This document shows, one piece after another, positions 1-6,039 of a DNA stretch of 6,443 nt. The position numbers and the translations under genes were made by a program. The stretch's first letter is position 1. Every line of letters begins with the position of its first letter. A model generated the notes under the pieces. It worked only from the letters and a program-made list of their open reading frames with translations. It was not told the origin of the DNA and made no database searches. This DNA comes from an uncultured Coleofasciculus sp. (GTDB lineage Bacteria > Cyanobacteriota > Cyanobacteriia > Cyanobacteriales > Coleofasciculaceae), in NCBI GenBank assembly GCA_902805485.1, contig CADCTM010000554.1, positions 3,375 to 9,817 of the forward strand. Direction: 5' to 3'.

Positions 1-972
1 AAAACCCGCTGCTTTCAAGTCTGCGATCAGTTTCGCGGGATCGGGGAAACGCTTCGGGCTCCAGGTAAAGACGCGGTAGCCGTTCATGTAGTCGATATCG
101 AGATGGATGACGTCACAGGGAATTCGGCGATCGCGAAATTCTTGCGCCAGTTTCCGGACAATATCTTGCGACTCGTAACTCCAACGACACTGGTGATAAC
201 CCAAGGACCACTTTGGCGGCAAGGGCATCCGTCCCGTTAGTTGGGTATAAGTGGCAAGAATTTTTGCAGGTTCCGGTCCATAGATAATGTAGTAATCCAA
301 TTCACTATTCTGTGTCTCCATTCGCCAGACGCCAGGTTGTCCTGCACCAAGATCGAACTGACTCCAAAATGTTGTGTTGCAGAAAATTCCATACCCAACT
401 CCTGGGCGCAATGCCATAAAGAAGGGAATCGCCTGATACATATTATCTGTAAGTACGTCGTAATCAAGGGCGTCAACTGTCCAGTTCGTTCGGATTAGCG
501 ATCGCTGATCAAGTAAACCCGTGCGTTCCCCAAAACCATAAAAATGCTCGTCCGCTTCGATCCGTTTCCACCCAGCAATCGCACCTGTCCGCCAACCCAT
601 TCCTTCGTCAGCATCAGCCGCAAATGGCTGTCCGGCTAAGTCAAAACACCTTATACGACAGGGGTTCCGGTCAACAACAAGGCGCAATTGCTCGGTTTCG
701 ATTTCTACCGCTTCTGCTGTTTCTCGAACTTCAAACGGCACAGGAGACCAGGTTTCATCTGCCTGCGTTACCGCCCAGGAACGACGGGGAATAAATTCGC
801 CTGTCGGGGTTAGCCGTACTCGAATTAAGTTCGGCGCTAGCACGCTAATTGTTAAACAGGGTTCGCCACACTGAAAATGTATATAGCGATCGCTTTGTTC
901 TATCGCTTCTACTGCCCCAAGGGTTGACCAAGACGGCTCAGTTGTGTGTAGTTTTCCGAAGTATTGCGGCAT
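1..972 (-). CDS. GH31 family alpha-glucosidase, N-terminal 324 residues (truncated by window edge)
   Basis: An open frame runs without a stop from an ATG at 972-970 to the left edge. It begins MPQYFGKL and gives 324 residues; GH31 enzymes are usually 700-800, so the C-terminal half is outside. Residues about 30-240 form the N-terminal beta-sandwich, with the family signature FYGFGERTGLLDQR (144-157). The catalytic barrel starts with GRMPLPPKWSLGYHQCRWSY (247-266), then IPCDVIHLDIDYMNGYRVFTW (284-304), whose HLDIDYM forms part of the sugar-binding pocket. The nucleophile (in the family WxDMNE motif) lies beyond the edge, so catalysis cannot be confirmed. Family enzymes release glucose from the non-reducing ends of alpha-glucans. 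No signal peptide is seen, so it is probably cytoplasmic and acts on glycogen-derived or maltooligosaccharides (inference). The ATG is chosen because the sequence then fits the family; a GTG at 1026-1024 is also in frame. Transcription diverges from psbA. Confidence 0.93.
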   Translation of the reverse strand, partial: MPQYFGKLHTTEPSWSTLGAVEAIEQSDRYIHFQCGEPCLTISVLAPNLIRVRLTPTGEFIPRRSWAVTQADETWSPVPFEVRETAEAVEIETEQLRLVVDRNPCRIRCFDLAGQPFAADADEGMGWRTGAIAGWKRIEADEHFYGFGERTGLLDQRSLIRTNWTVDALDYDVLTDNMYQAIPFFMALRPGVGYGIFCNTTFWSQFDLGAGQPGVWRMETQNSELDYYIIYGPEPAKILATYTQLTGRMPLPPKWSLGYHQCRWSYESQDIVRKLAQEFRDRRIPCDVIHLDIDYMNGYRVFTWSPKRFPDPAKLIADLKAAGF

Positions 973-1210
973 AGTCCCCGTTTGAAAGACAAAATTTACA
1001 GCGGTTGAGCAAGCAACGGACGCCACCAGATTTCGGCGACCAATCCACTAAATAGCTTGGCTTGAAGCCTCCCACGATTGAGATTTACACAAGCTTCTAG
1101 CACTAAACGACTACCCCTAGGCACAGATAAACCGCAGAAAGCCTGAAAGCTTGATAACAGGCTGAAGTGAGGACATCCCTACTGGTCAAATTAAAATAAA
1201 TGTTTCAATC
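973..1210. other. intergenic region between the divergent GH31 gene and psbA, no gene seen
   Basis: Neither strand holds a convincing coding frame, tRNA or rRNA here. A minus-strand promoter for the GH31 gene is expected but no good -35/-10 pair stands out; a G-run 4-7 bases before its ATG could serve as a weak ribosome site. The part from about 1059 to 1190 contains short inverted repeats (GGCTT/AAGCC at 1059-1069; AGCCTG/CAGGCT at 1140-1145 and 1158-1163) and several AAGCTT-like words. None makes a convincing terminator or named RNA. Confidence 0.5.
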
Positions 1211-1247
1211 CCTTTACAAAATTTCATAAAGGAGATAGATTAAATAC
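1211..1247 (+). promoter_or_regulatory. psbA promoter, sigma70-type, with overlapping palindrome
   Basis: A -35 hexamer TTTACA (1213-1218) and a -10 hexamer TAGATT (1236-1241) are separated by exactly 17 bases. This predicts a start near 1248 and a leader of about 55 nt, a usual size for psbA. CCTTTA (1211-1216) and TAAAGG (1227-1232) form an inverted repeat over the -35. TTTACAAA (1213-1220), two bases, then TTCATAAA (1223-1230) resembles the tandem repeat of the HLR1 element bound by RpaB, with two mismatches in the second half. The leader could open with a 5-bp stem GACAG/CTGTC (1249-1253, 1265-1269). No Shine-Dalgarno sequence is seen before the ATG. Confidence 0.75.
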
Positions 1248-1302
1248 AGACAGACATCAAACACCTGTCACACCTCAAAAAAACAATAGCAATCATAAAA
1301 CA

Positions 1303-2385
1303 ATGACAACCACCCTACAAAGAGAGCAAAGCGCCTCCCTTTGGGAACGCTTCTGCAACTGGGTAACATCAACAGACAACCGCCTATATGTAGGCTGGTT
1401 CGGAGTATTGATGATCCCAACCCTCTTGACAGCAACAACCTGCTTCATCATCGCCTTCATCGCCGCCCCCCCAGTAGACATCGATGGTATCCGCGAACCA
1501 GTAGCTGGTTCCTTGATGTTCGGAAACAACATCATCTCAGGAGCAGTAGTTCCTTCCTCCAACGCAATCGGCCTACACTTCTACCCAATCTGGGAAGCAG
1601 CTTCCTTAGATGAGTGGCTCTACAACGGTGGACCATACCAACTAGTAATCTTCCACTTCCTGATCGGCGTATTCTGCTACATGGGAAGAGAGTGGGAACT
1701 ATCCTACCGCTTAGGAATGCGTCCATGGATTGCCGTAGCCTACAGCGCACCAGTTGCCGCAGCAACAGCAGTGTTCTTAATCTACCCAATCGGACAAGGT
1801 TCATTCAGTGATGGAATGCCCTTAGGAATCAGCGGAACATTCAACTTCATGTTCGTCTTCCAAGCCGAGCACAACATCCTGATGCACCCATTCCACCAGT
1901 TAGGAGTAGCAGGAGTATTCGGCGGCGCATTATTCAGCGCCATGCACGGTTCACTCGTAACCTCCTCCTTGGTACGTGAAACAACCGAAACCGAAAGCCA
2001 AAACTACGGTTACAAGTTCGGACAAGAAGAAGAAACCTACAACATCGTCGCCGCTCACGGTTACTTCGGACGGTTAATCTTCCAGTACGCATCATTCAAC
2101 AACAGCCGCAGCTTGCACTTCCTACTCGCCGCTTGGCCAGTAGTGGGAATCTGGTTCACCTCCTTGGGTATCAGCACGATGGCGTTCAACCTGAACGGGT
2201 TTAACTTCAACCAGTCCGTGATTGACTCACAGGGTCGTGTCATCGGCACTTGGGCAGATGTTCTTAACCGCGCTAACTTGGGTATGGAAGTGATGCACGA
2301 GCGCAATGCTCACAACTTCCCTCTTGATTTGGCTGCGGGTGAGGCGACTCCGGTTGCTCTTACTGCTCCTGTTATCAATGGCTAG
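1303..2385 (+). CDS. psbA: Photosystem II D1 protein, high-light (D1:2) type
   Basis: Encodes the complete 360-residue D1 subunit of the photosystem II reaction centre in the thylakoid membrane, which with D2 binds P680, pheophytin, the Mn4CaO5 cluster and QB. Visible functional residues: TyrZ Y161 with H190; Mn/Ca ligands D170, E189, H332, E333, H337, D342 and A344; P680 ligand H198; iron and QB ligands H215 and H272; QB/herbicide residue S264; H118 for the accessory chlorophyll. The set is complete, so this is not a 'rogue' D1. Residue 130 is Glu, the mark of D1:2 forms induced by strong light; D1:1 forms have Gln. The 16-residue tail after A344 (AGEATPVALTAPVING) is the part removed by CtpA. 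Less usual residues are F73, A144 and F185. Synonymous codon use changes near base 2150. The gene stands alone, with its own promoter and terminator, probably one of several psbA copies in the genome. Confidence 0.99.
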   Translation: MTTTLQREQSASLWERFCNWVTSTDNRLYVGWFGVLMIPTLLTATTCFIIAFIAAPPVDIDGIREPVAGSLMFGNNIISGAVVPSSNAIGLHFYPIWEAASLDEWLYNGGPYQLVIFHFLIGVFCYMGREWELSYRLGMRPWIAVAYSAPVAAATAVFLIYPIGQGSFSDGMPLGISGTFNFMFVFQAEHNILMHPFHQLGVAGVFGGALFSAMHGSLVTSSLVRETTETESQNYGYKFGQEEETYNIVAAHGYFGRLIFQYASFNNSRSLHFLLAAWPVVGIWFTSLGISTMAFNLNGFNFNQSVIDSQGRVIGTWADVLNRANLGMEVMHERNAHNFPLDLAAGEATPVALTAPVING

Positions 2386-2400
2386 GTTTTAGATACTGAG

Positions 2401-2428
2401 GCAGGGAGGTAGGCAGTGACCTCCTTGC
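2401..2428 (+). other. psbA 3' UTR hairpin upstream of the terminator
   Basis: GCAGGGAGGT (2401-2410) and ACCTCCTTGC (2419-2428) pair over 10 positions (nine Watson-Crick, one G-U) around an 8-nt loop, 15 bases after the psbA stop codon. No T-run follows, so it is not itself an intrinsic terminator. It could protect the message from 3' exonucleases (inference). Confidence 0.6.
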
Positions 2429-2440
2429 ACTTTAAGAACA

Positions 2441-2470
2441 AAGGGCGCTCCTCGCAAGGGAGCGCTTTTT
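2441..2470 (+). terminator. intrinsic terminator of psbA
   Basis: GCGCTCC (2445-2451) with its partner GGAGCGC (2459-2465) forms a G+C-rich stem with a 7-nt loop. It is extended downwards by G-U and A-U pairs (2441-2444 with 2466-2469) and followed by TTTTTG. Its position 55 bases behind the psbA stop codon fits termination of the abundant psbA message. Confidence 0.92.
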
Positions 2471-2501
2471 GTTTAGTAGTATGAAAAAATCTAAGTAATT
2501 T

Positions 2502-2507
2502 GAGGAG
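2502..2507 (+). promoter_or_regulatory. ribosome binding site that fixes the start of the membrane phosphotransferase gene
   Basis: GAGGAG lies 4 bases before the ATG at 2512. An in-frame TTG at 2500-2502 overlaps this site and would add only MRSP, so the ATG is preferred. Confidence 0.75.
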
Positions 2508-2511
2508 TCCC

Positions 2512-5500
2512 ATGACGCTAATACAGGTTTGGAGGGCTTTACTCATCTTTACAGTCTGTCCTCTTCTGGGTGGACTTCCCCTCATTTCTTGGATTACCTC
2601 TGCTCTGACTGGGCGTCAATTGGCACAGACAGGTACGGGTAATGTCTCAGTCTCCGCCGCTTTTTACCACGGTGGACGTTGGGCTGGTATTCTGGCGGTA
2701 TTGTCTGAGGCGGGAAAGGGAATTCTTGCCGTATTACTGGCTCGTTACTGCTTTCCCACAGAATCAGCGTGGGAGCTAATTGCGCTGATTATGCTAGTAA
2801 TTGGGCGTTATTGGCTCGGAAAAGGAGCGGGTACAACTAACGTCGTTTGGGGTGTTTTTGTTCATGATTGGAAGACAGCCTTACTAGTATTTTTGCTTGG
2901 GGGATTTAGCTTTTCACTGCTGCGCCTTAGCAAAATTCCGGCAAAGGCACTTCGTACTAGTGGACGCTACGGCTGTTTAATCCTATTTATTTCAATTCTT
3001 TTACTGTTACATCCCCAAGACTTGGCGAGAATTGTTAGCGCGATCGCTCTTAGTTCTTTGCTTGCTTGGATTTATTATAAAATTCCCGATGACTTAGACC
3101 TCCCTTTCGAGGCAGGAAAGGCAGAAGCTCAACCCATGTTTCGTTTCTTTAAAGGTATTAGGATGCCCGATCAACGCGATGCTCAACCAAGCTTTGGTTC
3201 AGGACGCAACGCATTCGCAAATGTTCTTTACTCGCTGCGTAGCCGATTTGGTTCAATCATTGCTCTTGACACTAAGCTAGACGCTAAAAAAGTTGGGCAA
3301 AAAGCCGCCACCTTATCTCAGTTGAAGCGTTGGGGGTATTCAGTGCCAATGGGATGGGTACTACTGCCTGGAGATCAGCCAAAGTCTCTGATTCAAAATC
3401 TTCCCATCTCCGACTCTGAAAGGTTAGTAGTACGTTCTTCTGCTGTGGGGGAAGACTCCGAGGAGGCATCTGCTGCCGGACAGTATCTCAGTATTTTGAA
3501 TGTCATAGGTCGTTCAGCCTTGCAGGAAGCGATCGCTCAAGTTTTGGCTTCCTACCATAATCCAGCCGCTATTCAGTATCGACGCGATCGGAAACTGCCT
3601 GACACTTCAATGGCTGTGCTGATTCAAAAACAAGTCCCCGGCGTCTTTTCCGGCGTCGCCTTCAGCCGTGATCCGATCTCCCAACAAGGTGATGCTGTTG
3701 TGATTGAAGGCTTACCAGGAGGGGCGACAGAGGTTGTATCGGGACGAGTTACACCAGAGCAGTATCGAGTTTACATTACTCAAGAGGCAACATCTGACCT
3801 TTCGCCTTCAATTGAAGGCAAGGGTGATTTACCTCCTACCCTAATTCAGGAAGTGGCAATCTTAGCCCGTCAATTGGAAGACCGTTATCATGGCATTCCT
3901 CAAGATCTGGAATGGAGTTATGACGGTGAGCAGTTATGGTTACTACAAGCCCGACCGATTACCACCCTGCAACCGATTTGGACGCGCAAGATTGCCGCAG
4001 AAGTAATTCCGGGCTTAATTCGTCCCCTCACTTGGTCAATTAATCGTCCCCTGACTTGCGGCGTTTGGGGCGAAATTTTTACGCTGGTTCTAGGGAATCG
4101 GGCGAGTGGTTTAGATTTTAAGGAAACCGCAACGCTGCACTACTCCAGTGCCTACTTCAATGCCACCTTATTAGGGCAGATTTTTCGACGGATGGGTTTG
4201 CCAGCACAAAGTCTAGAATTTCTCACTCGTGGCGCCAAATTCTCTAAACCACCCCTAAGTTCTACCCTGCGAAACTTGCCAGGATTACTGCGCTTGTTGG
4301 GTCGGGAATGGAATTTAGAAAAAGACTTTGAATCAGATTATCAGAATCAATTTGCACCGACTCTGACGCGCTTGATGGCTCAACCCGCCTCTGAGTTATC
4401 TCCCTCAGCACTCTTAGAACGAATCGAGCTGATTTTGGATGTGTTGAAACGAGCGACTTATTACAGCATTATGGCTCCCTTAAGTATGTCCCTCAGGCAG
4501 GCAGTGTTGGGGGTTAAGGATACGGAATTGGATAACACTCAGGCGCCGGAGGTTGCCAGTTTGCGGGCGCTGGCGCGATTAGCCGAAGATGCGCGTCATT
4601 TGTTACGGCGAACACCACTTGAGGTGGAAAGTGCGGCTTCCCTGTTTGCTACCCTCGCTGAAATGAGTGATGGTCAAGGCATTTTAGAGCAGTTTAACCA
4701 ATTTCTAGACCGCTATGGCTACCTGAGTGAAGTGGCAACTGATATTGCTGTTCCCACCTGGAAAGAAGACCCTCGAATAGTTCGGCAGTTGTTTGCACAA
4801 TTTCTTTCTTTTCCACCGCCGGAGTCTCAAACCCCCACAGAATCTACTTGGCAGTTGGCTCAGGTACAGGCTCGTCTGAATCTAAAAGGTCGAGTCACAG
4901 AAATCTATTCTCTGCTGTTGGCACATCTGCGCTGGAGTTTTGTGGCGCTCGAAAAAACCTGGATACAGTCAAAACTGCTGTCTGAAGTGGGAGATATTTT
5001 TTTCCTAGAATATTCGGAAGTTCATCGTCTGGTTTCTGGCACTGACGAGTTGTTGAGCAAGCAACTGCCCAATATTGTGGAATATAGGCGATCGCAACTT
5101 GAACAGCATCGCCAATTAACCAACATTTCATCCCTTGTCTATGGCAATGCCCCTCCCGCCCCTCTAACTGCTCCCTCCTCATCTCACCTTTCTCAACAAC
5201 GCTTGCAAGGAATTGGGGCAAGTGCTGGGCAAGTAGAGGGCTTTGTGAAGGTTCTCCTCAACTGGCAAGCGGTTCCAGATATTGACCAACAAACAATTCT
5301 TGTTGTACCTTATACCGATTCGGGGTGGGCACCGCTACTGGCTCGTGCTGGCGGTTTAATTGCCCAAGTGGGGGGGCGTCTTTCTCATGGCGCAATTGTG
5401 GCTCGTGAGTATGGTATTCCCGCAGTGATGGACATCCACAACGCTACCCAAGTCTTGCGAGATGGTCAACGGGTACGAATTAATGGTCAGCTAGGTATTG

Positions 5501-5517
5501 TTGAAGTACTAGATTAG
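2512..5517 (+). CDS. PlsY-like membrane domain fused to a PEP-synthase/rifampin-phosphotransferase-like enzyme
   Basis: This 1001-residue protein is a fusion. Residues 1-190 are hydrophobic with about five or six membrane segments and resemble PlsY (acyl-phosphate:glycerol-3-phosphate acyltransferase): TGTGNVSVSAA (40-50) for GSGNxGATN, SEAGKG (65-70), and LGKGAGTTNVVWGV (102-115) for GGKGVAT. The usual GHNF is GRYW. Residues 191-245 are a linker. Residues 250-485 are a PPDK_N ATP-binding domain: VVRSSAVGEDSEEASAAGQ (306-324), QKQVPGVFSGVAFSRDP (372-388), IPQDLEWSYDGEQLWLLQARP (462-482). Residues 486-890 are a mostly helical middle domain with RYGYLSEVATDIAVPTWKEDP (734-754) and GDIFFLEYSEV (827-837), as in rifampin phosphotransferases. 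Residues 925-1001 are the swivelling phosphohistidine domain, GGRLSHGAIVAREYGIPAV with H959 as presumed carrier. The PEP-binding TIM barrel of true PEP synthase is absent. I infer ATP-dependent phosphoryl transfer at the membrane to an unknown acceptor. Domain calls are strong; substrate and acyltransferase activity are not. Confidence 0.88.
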   Translation: MTLIQVWRALLIFTVCPLLGGLPLISWITSALTGRQLAQTGTGNVSVSAAFYHGGRWAGILAVLSEAGKGILAVLLARYCFPTESAWELIALIMLVIGRYWLGKGAGTTNVVWGVFVHDWKTALLVFLLGGFSFSLLRLSKIPAKALRTSGRYGCLILFISILLLLHPQDLARIVSAIALSSLLAWIYYKIPDDLDLPFEAGKAEAQPMFRFFKGIRMPDQRDAQPSFGSGRNAFANVLYSLRSRFGSIIALDTKLDAKKVGQKAATLSQLKRWGYSVPMGWVLLPGDQPKSLIQNLPISDSERLVVRSSAVGEDSEEASAAGQYLSILNVIGRSALQEAIAQVLASYHNPAAIQYRRDRKLPDTSMAVLIQKQVPGVFSGVAFSRDPISQQGDAVVIEGLPGGATEVVSGRVTPEQYRVYITQEATSDLSPSIEGKGDLPPTLIQEVAILARQLEDRYHGIPQDLEWSYDGEQLWLLQARPITTLQPIWTRKIAAEVIPGLIRPLTWSINRPLTCGVWGEIFTLVLGNRASGLDFKETATLHYSSAYFNATLLGQIFRRMGLPAQSLEFLTRGAKFSKPPLSSTLRNLPGLLRLLGREWNLEKDFESDYQNQFAPTLTRLMAQPASELSPSALLERIELILDVLKRATYYSIMAPLSMSLRQAVLGVKDTELDNTQAPEVASLRALARLAEDARHLLRRTPLEVESAASLFATLAEMSDGQGILEQFNQFLDRYGYLSEVATDIAVPTWKEDPRIVRQLFAQFLSFPPPESQTPTESTWQLAQVQARLNLKGRVTEIYSLLLAHLRWSFVALEKTWIQSKLLSEVGDIFFLEYSEVHRLVSGTDELLSKQLPNIVEYRRSQLEQHRQLTNISSLVYGNAPPAPLTAPSSSHLSQQRLQGIGASAGQVEGFVKVLLNWQAVPDIDQQTILVVPYTDSGWAPLLARAGGLIAQVGGRLSHGAIVAREYGIPAVMDIHNATQVLRDGQRVRINGQLGIVEVLD

Positions 5518-5550
5518 TCTGACACCTCAACCCCATCACTATCGCTATTG

Positions 5551-5580
5551 TTCACACCGTTATGTGTTAGGCTCTATATT
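5551..5580 (+). promoter_or_regulatory. candidate promoter of rbp (P1)
   Basis: TTCACA (5551-5556) and TATATT (5575-5580) are 18 bases apart, which would start RNA near 5587 and give a leader of about 89 nt. A competing candidate is TTGACA (5619-5624) with TAATTC (5641-5646), spacer 16, giving a leader of only about 22 nt. P1 is favoured because the leader hairpin then starts at the 5' end of the message. No intrinsic terminator is seen between the upstream gene and this site. Confidence 0.45.
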
Positions 5581-5583
5581 GAA

Positions 5584-5645
5584 GATTAAATTCGGCTGCG
5601 TAGTTTGCTCTTATAGCATTGACAAGCCTCCTCCGAATCTTAATT
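5584..5645 (+). promoter_or_regulatory. rbp leader stem-loop
   Basis: Bases 5584-5595 pair with 5633-5645: ATTCGG with CCGAAT, then a single bulged C (5639), then GATTAA with TTAATT (one G-U). This makes a 12-bp stem around a 37-nt loop. It ends 30 bases before the rbp start codon and could control stability or translation, for example with temperature (inference). Long regulatory leaders are known for cold-induced cyanobacterial rbp genes. Confidence 0.5.
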
Positions 5646-5675
5646 CTCTACATCCTCTGATTCGAGAGACAGTTT

Positions 5676-5978
5676 ATGTCAATTTATGTCGGCAATCTAT
5701 CCTATGAGGTCACGCAAGATGAACTCAACCAAGTCTTTGCAGAATATGGAACTGTGAAGCGAGTTCAATTGCCTACCGATCGGGAGACAGGCCGCTTACG
5801 CGGTTTCGCGTTCGTAGAAATGGGAACTGAAGCAGAAGAAACCGCTGCAATTGAAGCCCTTGACGGTGCAGAATGGATGGGGCGTGACTTAAAGGTTAAT
5901 AAAGCCAAACCCCGTGAAGAAAGACGACCTTCTGGTGGAGGAGGCGGTAGCTGGGGCAACAATAATCGACGCAACTAA
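5676..5978 (+). CDS. rbp: RRM-type RNA-binding protein with short glycine-rich tail
   Basis: A 100-residue protein made of a single RRM and a short Gly-rich end, as in the cyanobacterial Rbp family. RNP2 is IYVGNL (3-8) and RNP1 is RGFAFVEM (42-49); the aromatic residues Y4, F44 and F46 that stack on RNA bases are present. The fold continues to KVNKAKP (73-79). The tail after residue 86 is GGGGG-SWGNNNRRN, shorter than in some RbpA proteins. These cytoplasmic proteins bind single-stranded RNA, and several are induced by cold. Translation starts at the ATG at 5676, with a weak GAGAG 7 bases before. rpsU follows on the same strand 246 bases downstream, the arrangement described as a cold-regulated rbpA1-rpsU cluster in Anabaena. 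The exact paralogue cannot be named from sequence alone. Confidence 0.96.
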   Translation: MSIYVGNLSYEVTQDELNQVFAEYGTVKRVQLPTDRETGRLRGFAFVEMGTEAEETAAIEALDGAEWMGRDLKVNKAKPREERRPSGGGGGSWGNNNRRN

Positions 5979-6010
5979 ATTTCGGTAATCGGAATTTAAC
6001 TCTAAGGTCT

Positions 6011-6039
6011 AAAGGGCAGACAAAGAGTCTGCCTTTTTT
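6011..6039 (+). terminator. intrinsic terminator between rbp and rpsU
   Basis: GGCAGAC (6015-6021), loop AAAGA, GTCTGCC (6027-6033), then six T. The stem is extended by a G-U pair and AAA/TTT pairs (6011-6014 with 6034-6037). It lies 32 bases after the rbp stop and should end most rbp transcripts, or allow partial read-through into rpsU. Confidence 0.92.

Larger units (their letters stand above)
127..5095. repeat. six dispersed HIP1 octamers GCGATCGC
   Basis: Copies at 127-134, 498-505 and 886-893 lie in the GH31 gene; copies at 3040-3047, 3529-3536 and 5088-5095 lie in the membrane phosphotransferase gene. None occurs in psbA, rbp, rpsU or the intergenic regions. HIP1 is highly over-represented in many cyanobacterial genomes. 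Confidence 0.95.

Noticed and set aside
237..498. Two short overlapping open frames on both strands (237-476 on -, 241-498 on +)
   Set aside because: Both lie within the reading frame of the GH31 gene on the minus strand, which runs unbroken and matches family motifs; they are shadows.
1024..1026. GTG as alternative start of the GH31 gene (minus strand)
   Set aside because: In frame, but the 18 added residues lack family resemblance; ATG at 972-970 gives the expected N terminus.
1140..1163. AGCCTG/CAGGCT as a terminator
   Set aside because: Only 6 bp, a 12-nt loop and no T-run; no gene on the + strand ends before it.
1293..2306. Several 65-90 codon open frames inside psbA on both strands
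   Set aside because: The D1 frame is complete and highly conserved; the others are compositional shadows.
2481..2498. Five-codon frame ATG AAA AAA TCT AAG TAA before the fusion gene
   Set aside because: No ribosome site and no leader-peptide logic such as a run of regulatory codons; chance is sufficient.
2500..2511. TTG start four codons upstream of the ATG at 2512
   Set aside because: It overlaps the GAGGAG ribosome site that serves the ATG, so it is unlikely to be used.
4895..5221. 108-codon open frame on the minus strand
   Set aside because: Lies opposite the conserved helical domain of the phosphotransferase gene and has no recognisable family feature.
2512..5517. Naming the fusion as PEP synthase (ppsA) or as a rifampicin resistance gene
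   Set aside because: The PEP-binding TIM barrel is missing, so PEP synthase is wrong; architecture alone does not prove rifampin as substrate, and the membrane domain argues for another one.
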